From Planococcus citri (Eukaryota > Arthropoda > Insecta > Hemiptera > Pseudococcidae), in assembly GCF_950023065.1 (NCBI RefSeq), contig NC_088679.1, positions 60,760,001 through 60,824,000 of the forward strand: a stretch of 64,000 nucleotides of DNA, in the 5' to 3' direction. Each line of letters begins with the position of its first letter. Position 1 is the first letter of the stretch. Below the pieces are notes generated by a model that did not search any database, was not told the DNA's origin, and saw nothing but the letters and a program-made list of their open reading frames with translations. The position numbers were made by a program, and so were the translations under genes. Below are positions 1-12,800 of this stretch, one piece after another.

Positions 1-539
1 AAAAAAAGTACCTGTATATTAAGTAAGTATAAGTGCATAGAGACGGACACCAAGTTTTTTTTTCTATCATTTTGTAATAATTCTGAACAGATTCCAAGAG
101 TCACTTCAAGATTCTACTTGGAAACTCTTAACGTTTAAAGTCATTCTTTTCTTCTTTTTCCATACTTTCTTTTCTCTTTTTTCAAATTGACCGAGAGATG
201 AGAATATTGTCAACTTCATAATTTTTTCATCGTGTTTTCTTTCTTTTCAGTTCGTTCATTTTTTCACGAGGTATGACCAATGAGAAGATTACATTTTCGA
301 GGTGAATTTCAGATTTCTGTTTTCGATTTTTTGCGAATTTTTAACCATTTAAGGTACATTTTCCAAAGAAAGATATTAAACTGAAAAAATACGGTGTTGA
401 ATTTGATTTAGAAGTACCTTACCTACTACAGTCTTTTAGAAATTTTTCAAGAAGTAAATTCAAGTTTGCAATGTTGAATTTTATTTTTGTTTTTTTTTTA
501 GTAGTAATTTTTCATGAAAATGGAAAATCCGGTATATCT

Positions 540-1650
540 GCTGGAGGCTTCAGAAGACCATTAAATCATCATGAATCGATTTGTGAAATTCAAAACAGAA
601 TTTAGTTTTTTACTTAAATCTGATCAAATTTTTATCATTTTCATGGTCAGTGATCCCAATCTGATTTTTTTAAAGGTTACGTTAAGACGAGAAAATCAGC
701 ACAATATTCTCCTGGCCCTAGAAATTGTTTTCGAATGTCTGGTGACTCTTTGGTGAATCCTGGTGACTTCTGATGACAGATTCTCCAGAACTCACGAAGT
801 CAGTTTTCAATTTTTTTTTCAGCTGAATTTATGGTGAATAAATCACCAGGATGCCCTCAGAGCCTTTGAAAATTTTTTTTTAGTGCTCGGTGACTGCTTG
901 GTGAATTCTGGGGTGCGTTTTCGACAATTTTCCAGCTGAATTTATGGTGAAAAAAAGACCTGAATGCCGTCAGAGCCTTTGAATAATTTTTTTCAGTGCT
1001 CAGTGACTCCTTGGTGAATCCTGGCGACTTCTGGTGACTGATTCACCAGAATTCATCAAGTCAGTTTTTGACTTTTTTGCAACTAAATTTATGGCGGAAA
1101 AATCTCCGGAATGCCCTAATGACCCTAGAAATTGTTTTCGGATATCTGGTGACTCCTTGGTGAATCCTGGTGACTTCTGGTGACTGATTCGCCAAAATTC
1201 ATCAAGTCAGTTTTTGACTTTTTTGCACCTAAATTTATGGTGGAAAAACCTCCAGAATGCCCTAATGACCCTAGAAATTATTTTCGGATGGCTGGTGATT
1301 CCTTGGCGATTCCTGGTGACTTCTGGTGAATGAGTTCTGGTGAATCTGTCACCAGAAGTCACCAAGTCCGTTTTTAACTTTTTGTCAGGTGAATTTATGA
1401 TGAGAAAATCACGAGAATGTCCTTAGAGGCTTTGAACATTTTTTTTAGTGCTCGGTGACTCCTCAAGTCAGTTTTTGACTTTTTTGCAACTAAATTTATG
1501 GTGAAAAAATCTCCAGAATGCCATAATGACCCTAGAAATTGTTTTCGGATATCTGGTAACGCCTTGGTGAATCCTGGTGACTTCTGGTGAGAGATTCACC
1601 CGAACTCACCAAGTCAGTTTTTGACTTTTTTGCGGCTACATTTATGGTGA
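540..1650. repeat. degenerate tandem repeat, unit about 145 bp
   Basis: Phrases such as GGTGACTCCTTGGTGAATCC, GTCAGTTTTTGACTTTTTTG and AATGACCCTAGAAATTRTTT recur with spacings near 145 bases, plus some shortened units. It lies downstream of the last exon found, so probably within an intron of the M1-like gene. No coding signal is seen. Confidence 0.8.
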
Positions 1651-1938
1651 GTGGCTGAAGCCTCTTCTCGATAGATGAATTCGCCCTCTACCTACCTCCT
1701 CGAATACCATATCTAACGATTTAAAAAATTCTGTTCTTCGATTTTACTGCAAAGTGAGTTCATTTTTGAAAATAATTAATCCATCTCTGTGCGTGAGTAG
1801 GATATTGAAGCGATCCATAATATCGCATAGTATGCTCTTAAAATATGTACCTAGCTACCTACCTACTCTTAAATAAATACTTGGTGGATAGAATGGGTCT
1901 TTATCTAACGTAACGTAACTACTCGTTTAGACACTTAC

Positions 1939-2112
1939 TTGGGTATAACTTGCTCGATTCCATTATAACAATATAAGCTCTTCAAATACACGAATTTATT
2001 CGGATTCATGAACGACGTTCTGCGATACATTTGGTACAAGAATTCGAAATCCGATTCTCCAGCGACTCGCATCGCGTTACATAAAGTAGCGTAGCGTAGG
2101 TTCGGATTTATT
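1939..2112 (-). CDS. M1-like gene, exon 15 (last exon found in window)
   Basis: Acceptor CGCGCAG|AATAAA, donor CCCAA|GTAAGT, phase 2 to 2. It encodes NPNLRYATLCNAMRVAGESD and FEFLYQMYRRTSF, matching P.LR..VYC.A...GG...W.FL...Y. A good donor with no stop shows the gene continues. I found no convincing further exon between 1 and 1938. Confidence 0.86.
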
Positions 2113-5100
2113 CTGCGCGTGAATTATTATCGGAAATTATTTATCGAGTGGGGAATTCATCGTATAGGTATGTAGGATAGGCGAAGGGTTTCTTCGCGAG
2201 CTTTCAAAGCTTAGCTTGTACACTTACACGTTACGATGCGGATTCGGCTGCCTTTTCCATTGACTAAAATCCATCTTAGCCTTGACTGAGCATTTTTCGA
2301 TATTCACCTCGCAAGCCCATCGAAATATTTGCGACTCCATTAGTAGCTGGTTGTGTTCGCTAGGCGATAGCTGATCCAGAGCGTAGTACTTCTTGGTTAT
2401 TATACCGTGAAAATTAATATGCGTGTATATAGGCTGGATGATGTTCTTGAGAAATCCCTAAGGAAAATACGCACGTAGGTAGAGGTATAACCACGTGATT
2501 GAGAATTAGATGTTCTGTATTCTACGAGATCAACACAGATTTGATACTCGTTGATGGTGGATGAGGATGTATTGTCAATATGAGGTGGTTGGGGGTCATT
2601 ATCATATTTAGTGTACGCAACAAGCATATTAAAATGTGTCGTCTACTGTGGATTACAACGTTAATTTTAATTACAGAGTGACGTACGTCATCATGTGGCG
2701 TGTTTCGATTGCTGTATTGCCTTCTATATCTATATTCGTACGATGATTTAAATAACACGATTGCATGTAAATTTGCCCGTTCTGGGATTCGACGAAATAT
2801 TGTGATTGAGTATTGTATCTTTTATTACGTGATTTTACCTTTGCATTTTTTTTTATTTAATTTTTGGATGACCTTAATTTTTATTTTTCCAAATTAAAAA
2901 AAAAATGAAAGAAAAACCTTGTTATTTTTTCCCCAATATTTTTCTCATAAAATTTTCCAAAAATAAGATGCAAAAATTAGGTAAGTTATGTAGGTACCTC
3001 AAAAAGGAGTCGTTGATCTTCGTACTTTTGTTCACCATCGATCATAATGGCACTCCTCATGTATCCAAATTGATGTAAAGCTGTGTTCCAAACAACGTAA
3101 TCTTTTTCCAGTTTTAATAAACTTTTCGTAAAATCCATCGCAAAATCGTAACTCAGCTGTCCCCTCCGAGCTAAGAATAATGCATCGTCTACCAAATGGG
3201 CCCGTACATCTGCAGGAAGTTCACCTCGTTCTGCGCTTCTTTGCAGCATTATCCAGTTCGTCAAATCGTAATTTACTCTGTATAAATCTATTGTAGAAAA
3301 TTCATTAATTTTTAAAAAAAATTGGTTGCGATGAAAAACATAAAATAATGAAAAGATAAAGAAAGAGTTTTTCATTTCTTACTAGTCTGTTTAGGATTGA
3401 CCAAAATCCAAGTATCTCTGTTCAGTCCTGATATATTGTCTCTGACAGCTTGTCTAGTATGCTTCATCCAGAATATCGGCGCTGTCGATGAAAAACATTT
3501 TTCTTCTTCGGTCGTGTAGCTTATTGGTATCGAAGCAAAGAATCGGTGACTTGTTCGACTATCATTCTGGAATTTTTGTTTACAAATTCGGTTAAATTTG
3601 AATTTATAATGACTTGCCTGCTCAATATTTAAGTGCAAAATTATTGTGAGAAATACTTGGTCGTACTTCAGGGTCAACGAATTGTTGAAATGTGACTGTA
3701 TTCTTGTCATAGTCTCGAGTTACATTTATGACCGGATACTCTCGAGTGTATATCCAATCGTTGATGGCTGCTTTTAATGAGATCTCGGGTGGAATCAGTC
3801 CGGTTCCGGCTTCTATGGTCAGAAGGTCCCAGAAGTCTTCGGCTGTTTCTACTGATTTTTTGCTGGAGCAGAATAATTGGAAAATTTTAATAATTTTGAG
3901 ATTTTTGTGGAATTTTTGGCAAAAAAATACGTCTCAAGTTCTGTGAAATGGGCCTTATCTCATTTTTTAAATTCACTCTTAACAGTGGAAACCTATATAG
4001 TATACAAGGTGATGGGTAAATCATGAGTTGTCCAGGTCCTCTAAATTGAACGAGTATGCAACCAAAATGACATCATGTTATGATAGTTGCATACCTATTG
4101 ATAAGACTGCAGGAGACACAAAATACCTACCTACTGAAACTTGAAAATTTTTCTAAAATGCATTAAGTACCTGTATTGGAAATTTAAAAAAAAAAAAAAC
4201 ATTCAAAATGGTGGCACTTTGCAGGCTGTTGGATGCTGAGATGGGTTGCATGCATACTTGACTCAATGTGAGGAGCATCTCATCCGGTTAAAAATTTAGA
4301 GAATAGAGAGAAGCAAATAAATAAAAAAAAAAACAAAAAATACAAATTTTCGGGGCTTCTTTCATATTAAAAAAAAGTTCCTCTGGCCATATTTTTGATT
4401 TTTCGAAAGTTTTCAAAGAGGTTTTGGCACCGAGATGATGTACCAAACACGTCAGAACTGTGACTCTTTTAGTTGTCAAGTTTCGAATGTTTTTTAATTA
4501 TATTTTTAAAAATTAAAAAATGTTTAAGAATAAGTTTAAGAAAAATGATTGCTTAGTTATTAGAATGTGTTTCGGTTCTGGGATTGTTAGTTTCTCTTCA
4601 ACTCCAAGGTCCTCGTCAATCAATTTTACAATTTAAAAAATCCAAGGAAATGAGCTTTGAAAATTGTTTATTGTAGGTATATCGTGTGCCCATCTTCGAT
4701 CTGGTTGATATGCAACCATCATAACGTAATGTAACTTTGGTTGCATATTTATCTTTTTTTAGAAAACAGACCTTGGTTTAGAACACTTTGAATTATGAAT
4801 GGATTCGAATCACGTTCAGGAACAAAAATAGAGCCATGAATCTCGTTCACGAATCATTTTTTTGTTCCTGATTCTCTTCATTAGACGACATTATATTTTT
4901 GAATTTATTTCATCAGCTTTTGGTTAAGGTATTTTTTAAAAAAATGATGTTCCTGCAATTTTTGATTTGTCAGCACTTCATCAATTTGGGGATGATTTTT
5001 AGCAATTTGCATGCCAATTTGGCAACTTTCTGTTATAATTATTTATTAAATTTGTACTTCATGTCTTCAAGTAATTTTTGCAAAATTTTATCCAATTTTA

Positions 5101-8100
5101 TAATAAAAGCCTATTTGATCAATTTGTCGTAATTTTCTGTAATTTGCTGGATATTTATGCCAATTTTCATTTTTTCTCATCAATGTTTTTTGTACTCATT
5201 GAGATTTTAAGTAACTTTTAATAAATTTTATAATATTATGTACTTTCTACAATTTTGACTAATTTTCATGAAATTTTGATATTTTTTAGTGTTATAATTG
5301 GCAACTTTGACATAATTTTACTTAAATTTTGAGAGCTTCATCAAGTTTTGGTCGTTTTTAGAATTTTTTTTGTTGTTCTCACAAGTTCTGATGACGTTTT
5401 AAGCAATTATTACAAAGTTTTAAACAATTTCATTGAAATTTCATCAATTTTTGACAAACTAGTGGTCTCTGTACAAATTTTACAGTTATTGGGATTCTGC
5501 ATGTGATTTTTTCACAATCTTATTTAATATCAAAAATAGTTTATCACAATAAATTTTTCTGATATTTGACCATTTTCGTGATATTTCGTGAATTTTCAAC
5601 AAATTTTCACAATTTTCTTGGCATTAGAGGTTTATTCAAGCGCTTTCAATTCTTTTGTGAAATTTTGTTGAAAAGTGAAGGTGTCTGCACACAAGTTGGG
5701 CAGTGATAGCATTATTTAATGGCTATTTATTGGTCAATTTCTAAACAAATAACTCTGCACTGCACAGTTTGGAGGCACCTTTGCTGAAAATATTCAGTTG
5801 CTGAAAATTGAAAGTGCTCAAATGAATTTATTAACGAATTTTCAAGCAGTTTTTGCAAAATGTTGCTCAAGTTGTCAATTTTTTTCTTCAATTTATTGTG
5901 ATTTTTAATAACTGGACAGAGCCACTGTTTTGAGAATTACTTTGATTAATTTTTGATAATTTTCGATTACCCATACGTAAGCGATGTATGCAAAATTTAT
6001 CCAAATTTTAAAACATTATTGATCGTTTTCTCATATTCCATCAATTGTTGGCAACTTTAAGTGATTTTTATACCAATTTTACAGTTTAATTTGAACGCTT
6101 CCAATTTTCAGCAACTGAATATTGTACATATAAATATTTATTCATTTCTTTTTCTCTAGTATTAAGATTATCAAAATTTACTTTTATCTTTGGTCGTTAT
6201 CTCTTATCTTTTTTTCTCGATTTTTTTACACAAATTTTGCATTTTTTTAAACGTAATTTTTGTCAAAAAATAGGGCAAATGAAGCAATAAAATTAATTTA
6301 GAGCATTTATCATAAATAAAAATAAAACACAATCATTTTGAATAAAAAATGGTTCAAAAATTGCGTTATTCGAAAGACTTTTTAAATTCAATGATTTGCG
6401 AATCTCAGTTATTGAATAACTGATTCGTGAAAATGAGTGGAATATTTTTTTGGGGCGGTGATTCGTAATCAGTGATTTGAATCATATTTTTAGAAGTTGT
6501 ATCCCATTCTGAACCAGGCTATTCATGTAGAGGGACCCGTTCTTTTTATTGAAATTTTTTTTTGTAATGAATCAATACCCATACTATTATACTACTTACA
6601 TACTAACGAGCCATTTTCGCCATTTTCAAAAATTCTCCTAGAATCAGAAAATCTGCTTCGGTAGGTAAGGTAGCTTAAAATTTTGTTTTGAGGTGTGATT
6701 TACATGCTCTTTCAGTGAGCTGAATTTCAGCTCGCGATCAGAGTTAACGATTTGTTATACGAGATGTGTAGTTGTGTACGTAATACGTACTTTTTCCAAA
6801 ACATTGCCCTTTGAACTCGTATCACCAGCCAAACGTCGTCGTCGTCGTAGTCGCGCTCCTTTACAGGAGATAGCGTATATGTCCATCTATATTAGCCGGT
6901 ATCTAGCGTGTCTAATTGTTTCTTTCAGGGTGTTGCAGGGGGAGTTGGCTGGTGAGTTTGTTGTTAACAGTTCCGATCGTTTCCTCCCTCTCGTCTCGCT
7001 CCCCAATAATTCTTCATGCAAAAACAAAGTTTCATTTTTATCGGCATCTATCACTTCTGACCATTTCTTTGTCATGTTCAAATTTTCATTCATTTTTTTG
7101 GTCAAATCATTCGTCATCGTCAAACAACTCGTATCCATTCCATTGAACTTCATTTTTATGGGCTACGAAAGTTTTGTTTCGTAAATATCCATGTCCTACG
7201 ATACTGCCTTTTTAATCATCCACCCTCTCGTACTACCGATTCCTCTTTCTCGCTACTTTTTACCCTTCACTCTTCGAATCGTCTATCTCAAAACACGTCG
7301 AGAATTGAATACACATTTTTTCCCTTCTTTTTTTTCGAAACGCACCGGAAACTGAAGTTTGGCGTTGCCAAGAAAAGAAGACTCGGTTAACAAATGAACA
7401 CGACGTGAAATCTCGACGATATTTTTTTTCTTTCTTTTTTAAATTGAAATTTTCTATCGATGAAATGAAAATCGGAGACGAATATTTTTTCCATTCTAGC
7501 GAAACATAAAACGATTACGATGACTTACCTCGATTCGATGAATTTTTTAATGGATTTTCGAAACACCGGTTCGGTAACAATATGTTGTATCATTCTGATC
7601 AGACAAATACCTACGGTTTGAATAGAAATAGCTCGTGTTTATCGATATACTATGTACTACATATATATGTATGTAGGTACCTATACATATTACATGCATA
7701 GTGACACTAGATATGTTGGATTCATAGTATAGACGTGATGGTATATATACGAGTAAAATACGTATGAAAAGTTCGACGTTTGTCGCCATTTCGCTGGAAT
7801 CGCATAAAAGGGGCATGTTTTCAGCGTATAAATAGAGAGAAAACTTTTACCTTTATCAATGTCTTTACGATCGAATATTTCCGAATAAATATCCGGTATG
7901 ATTTGAACTTGGTCCGTGTTGGAATAAACAATTTTCGAATAATCAGTGTGACTGCTGAAAACCGAAGTTTCTTTTATGGGAAACAAAGGAGCGTGTTTGT
8001 TGAGTCGTTTTAGACGAGATACGTATTTTAAATTTAACGCTTTTTTGTGTGTGTTGATGATATCGGTGTCCATTTCCGTTAAATGAACGTCGGCGAAAAA

Positions 8101-9830
8101 GTGCTCCATTACTTTCCATCTGGGCTCAGCCTGTACGTAGATACAAGTATTACAACTTACCATAAACGTGTTCGGTCGAACGTGAAAAATTGTGCATTTT
8201 TTAAAAGCACTGGAATATTCACTTACCAAATCCATAGCGATGTACTGCAAATATTGCACTATCGATTCTTTCAACCAGTTATCTTGTTCTTCTTCGAAAT
8301 TTATGAAACCTGTCCATTGTTCTATCAGATGAGCTGCTAGATTCTTGACTATGTGCTCTTTTTCCGCCTCAGATGTGATGTAATCTTTGATACAGATCTC
8401 GGATTCTCTACGAGTGGAAAAAAAATATCAACTTTTGCCTAAAAGTTTGAGTATGTAGGTGAATTGTGGAAAAATATCTAGATTATGTATTACTTACTGC
8501 GTTATAATCAAACCCAATTTGGAAGATAAGTACGGAAATACCGAAGGTACCGGATATATATCTATGTTCTGTACTGGTAAATCGATTCCAAAATAGTTAT
8601 CTAAAATGCTGATCAGTCTTGGTCCTATTTCTAGAGCGTATGAGATTTCGTCGCATGTTTTGTAAGGTGTCCATACGGTGAATGTTCGATTCTTCGGGAT
8701 CGATATACGTTTGAACGTGTAGTCTGAGATGACGAAACCGAAGAAATGTAAAGGCATTACGTCGCTTGATTGGAAATTCTCCCAGATACACATTCTAGAA
8801 CTGTGAATTTAATAATACAAGTATGAATTGAGTGGCAAGTTTTGATAAATGCTGCGCGAAAATGTGGTTTCATTTCTTGATTTAGCCCCCACAGATCGGT
8901 GTACTGCCTTTATTTGGTGAGTAAGCTAAGAACGAGGGATGGGGTGGGAGGGAGCTGGAAACAATCAGATAGAAAAAATGGAATCATATTCGTGTTCAGC
9001 TCTTTTGAGAACGTAATTGTACATTACACGAGATCGTCAATTTTTTTCAGATTTTGAGCTTACGTTAGTACGTAGATGAGCGCTGGAGACTCAGAATTAT
9101 TTTGACATCTGTTTTCAATCTTTCTCTAACGGGGGGGGGGGAGGGGCTTTCCTTCGAAATTATTCATTTTGAAACGAACAATATTTCAAACTTATCCGCG
9201 TAAAAAGTTGCCATCATATTAACTACTTTTTCAAAAATCATGCCCCTGAGTTTGGATCCCATTTTTGAACTTCAAAAAAAAAGGTTCAGCTACCTACTGG
9301 AGTGAATAATTAAAACTTTATTACCCTGTGGTAGGATGTGACTTTAAAACATAAGATTTTCACACTCTCTGCTCAATCTTGGACATTTTTTGGTCCAAAA
9401 TGGTTTAAACTTTAGCATAAAAATAAAGATTTCCCTTACAAAGAGCACCAAATGTTGAAAAATGTCCTTCATTAGCCCCTGAAATTTTTGCAGATGATGT
9501 ATTTTTATACATATTATGCTCTGTCGATTTAGAACTTTGAGGTTCAAAAATTTTTCTTACAGTTGGAATACCTTGCTTGTGAGAAAAAAACATCATAAAA
9601 TGATCAAAAATTGAAAAATTGTGATTAGATGAGCTTTAGCCTATGGAGCAATCCTACGTACTCAATTTTTTATATTTAATATATACCTACTTCCAATTTT
9701 CATGTTTTCTGTGGGTAGGCGTATTTTTTACCTTTCACTTTTCCAGACAAAGAATCTGCCCTTCAATGTCATAGACCTACCTATCTGAACACTCAAGGTC
9801 ATTGACCTACCTGCCTTGTTTCCCAAGGTC

Positions 9831-9865
<35 letters not shown>

Positions 9866-12800
9866 AATCCTCTTTTGGTCACTGACCCATTTGTCTGACC
9901 TCTCAAGATCGTCTGTATATTTTCTGTCCATTTGAGGTCTTTGGCCCCTCTGTGTGGTCACTCAAGGCCACTGACCTGCCTGCCTTGTTTCCAAGGTCGT
10001 CTATCTGTATTATGTAGGTATCCTTTTTAGGTCACTGAAGTGACCCGTCTGTCTGACCTTTCAAGATGGTCTGTACTATTTTTTGTCCACTCAAGGCCAT
10101 TGGCCCGTATGTCTGGTTACTCAAGGTCACTGACCTATTAGCCAAGCTTCCCAAAGTCGACTGTCTACCTTTACAGCCCTATTGTCCGGCTTCTGAAGGT
10201 CATTGACCCGTCTATCTGGCTTCTCCAGGTCGTCTGTATTCCTTTCCAACGCCTTAAGGTCATTGACTCGTCTGTCTGACTTTCCAAAGTCGGTCCCTCA
10301 AGGTCACTGACCTGTTAGCCAAGCTTCCCAAAGTCGTCTGTTTATCTTTACAGCCTAAAGGTCTAGCTTCTTAAGGTCGTGAACCTGTTTATCTGGCTTC
10401 TCAAGGTCGTCTTTATTCTTTTGTAGCGCCTTAGGGTCATTGACCCGTCAGTCTGGCTTTCCAAAAACGTCTGCCAGTCCATCAATGTGTCTGTCTGGCC
10501 TGTAGAGGTTGTCTGTTTGCCTGTCCAGCTTCTTAAGGTCATTGAGACCCATCTGTCTAGCATCTTAAGGTTGTTTGCCTGTGTGTCTGGCCTCTCAAAG
10601 TCATTGACCCGGGTGTCTGAACTCTCAAGATTGCTGACCTACTTATCCAGCTTCGCAAGGACGTCTGTCTGTTTGTCTGTCTCGCGTGTCTGCACTCTCA
10701 AGGTCATTGACCTTTTTGTCTGGCTTCCCGAGGTCGGGTTGGTGAAAATTGAACGTTTGAAATTGCACGTTACAATTGAACATGTACGATAATTCAACGT
10801 CTATGAAAGTTGAACCTCAAATTCGGCTATTCAAATGCGAGTTGTGCAATTTTGTAAATTTATTCATTTTTCTTAGCTCATTTTGAGATACCAATCAAAA
10901 ATTCTCCAAAAAATAAAAAAATCAACTTCGTCTGCTCAAAATTTGATTCTGAGAATGTGGATGATAAATTTTTTCAGTGAGCCAAATTATTCCGATCAAT
11001 CGGAATGATCAAGTTGCAAAGGTCGACTAGCAAAAAAGACAAGTTCAAAAAATTGAAAAAAATATATAATATAATCGGCTAACAAGGACCTAATTATGAC
11101 AAATTTGTGTTTTTTTTTAAATTGAAAAAAAAAAACAACAAAACAAACCATTTTGAATACTTATGACGAATATTTCATACCAATCCTGTCAACTCAAAAA
11201 CGACCAATTTTTGGCCAGTTGTGCAACCTCCAGCGAGGTTTCGTTTTTATTTTAAGAATTTCAAAAAAAAACCAGAAAAACCAGAAATCAGGTTTGGAAA
11301 TTATAACTTCGATTAGGTACATAAAAAACTATACTGAGGACCTTCTGGACTGTTTTTAGCCGACTGTCGTGAAATTTCAAGCGTGTCAGCTGAAAAATAA
11401 ATTATTTGGTTGATAATGTTCTGATCTACCTATTTGAGTATTTATTTTTGGGCGAAAATTCACTTTTCAACTAATATGCTCTTTACTTGGAATGATCCAG
11501 CAGATTTTTAAATAAGCATCAACTAAAGTTGTATTTTTCACCTCGCATTAAATTATTTTCAGACGTTCAATTTTCACACACGTTAAATTATCTTAAACGT
11601 GCAATTTTCCTGCCCTCCTCTCCGGAAGTCATCTGTCTGCCTGTCTGACCTCTTGAGTTGAGGTCATTGAGCCAGCTGATTGGCCTTTTGAAGCCACTGA
11701 ACTACTTGTACAGCCTCTCCTGGTGGTCTGTTCCTGCAGCTTTTTTCCTCTGTGAAACGGTTTCATTACAGTCTCACCTTCGGAAACCAGCAGGAAGGAT
11801 TTCCTTTCCACAACCTCATCAACACGACCTGCATTCTCTTTGTTGCGTGATTGTTTTGCCTGTCAATTCGTTTCACCTTTCTTACAATGTTTTATTTATG
11901 AATTTTGGACCAGTTTACCGTGTAATTTGTAAATATATCTGACTAAATAAGTATAGGGGGCTTCTGCGCCAGGAGTGCTTTTTTCAAAAAGTATGCATAT
12001 CTGAGAAATTTCGCGAATAATTGGATTCGGGTAAGAGCGACAGAGAAATGAACGAAATCCAATAAGTACCTATCTTTACGAAATAACTTTAGGGTTTGAT
12101 CAATTCATTGCCTCAGTTATACTTCAACTTGCTTATATATATAGTTTTTCAATGATGCTCTATTCTATCGAAATCAATAGATACTCGAGTAAGTATCGTT
12201 TCTTTTATTTTACATAATATATTTCTAGCATCCTGCAGTGGTAGTAGTACTTTTCGGTATAGGTGGATTAAGTTCGGTACCTGACTTACACGTTTGTACC
12301 TATAGCTAAGCCTCCCCAACCTACCACAGGTCACCCTACACATATGTACTATAAAGACATATACGGTACGTATGTACTATAATATAAGGAAAACAAAAGC
12401 CCATAAATATAGCGATATACTTACTCATCCGTGTTAGATACTGTGTAAGGGCTACTGGCCTCCGTAAGCATACTCATACCTCGACATATATGCAGCTCGT
12501 AAGAGGCGGTCTGAGTTGGTAAATCGAAACATGGAAATATGGTTCGAGCGAAAGGGACGTTTGTGTTGGTAGATATTAATGTTCTATATTATGTGCGGAT
12601 TCGTCGGTTGAGCGGTTTATTAAGAGCATGTGAAGAATATACGAGAGTTTTATTATGAATGATACTTGTAATATTATATGTAAGTATAGTGCCTACTCGT
12701 TATGAAGTAGTGCGGGTATAGTGCATATATTCTAGCATAGGCTATAGCCTCGTACGTCGCGTAACATATTACATATAAAAGATATACATACTTGATCTCT

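Larger units (their letters stand above)
8795..12424 (-). other. intron 6 of the M1-like gene
   Basis: 3.6 kb, mostly repeat. It holds a GTCT microsatellite, a GTCTGTCTGGCTTCTCAAGG-type minisatellite and AT-rich filler. The open frames over the minisatellite are artefacts of a stop-poor unit. Confidence 0.7.

Noticed and set aside
1660..1938. Further 3' exon of the M1-like gene left of 1939
   Set aside because: No open segment with M1 C-terminal similarity and matching phase was found in either the repeat or its flanks.
4288..4479. Minus-strand frame resembling the RML..LG.KTF segment of M1 peptidases
   Set aside because: It has no usable phase-2 donor and a poor acceptor. The exon at 7529-7610 fits both phase and family much better.
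6774..7184. 136-codon plus-strand frame with an RRRRRSR stretch
   Set aside because: It overlaps antisense frames inside an intron, is low-complexity, and has no recognised domain.
8131..8226. Continuous open frame across intron 8 (reading VSEYSSAFKK...)
   Set aside because: Strong GTAAGT and TACAG sites bound it, and removing it restores the family alignment at MDL-AEPRW.
9728..10792. Frames across the GTCT-rich minisatellite (QTDRQTDRQT-like)
   Set aside because: Simple-repeat translation only.
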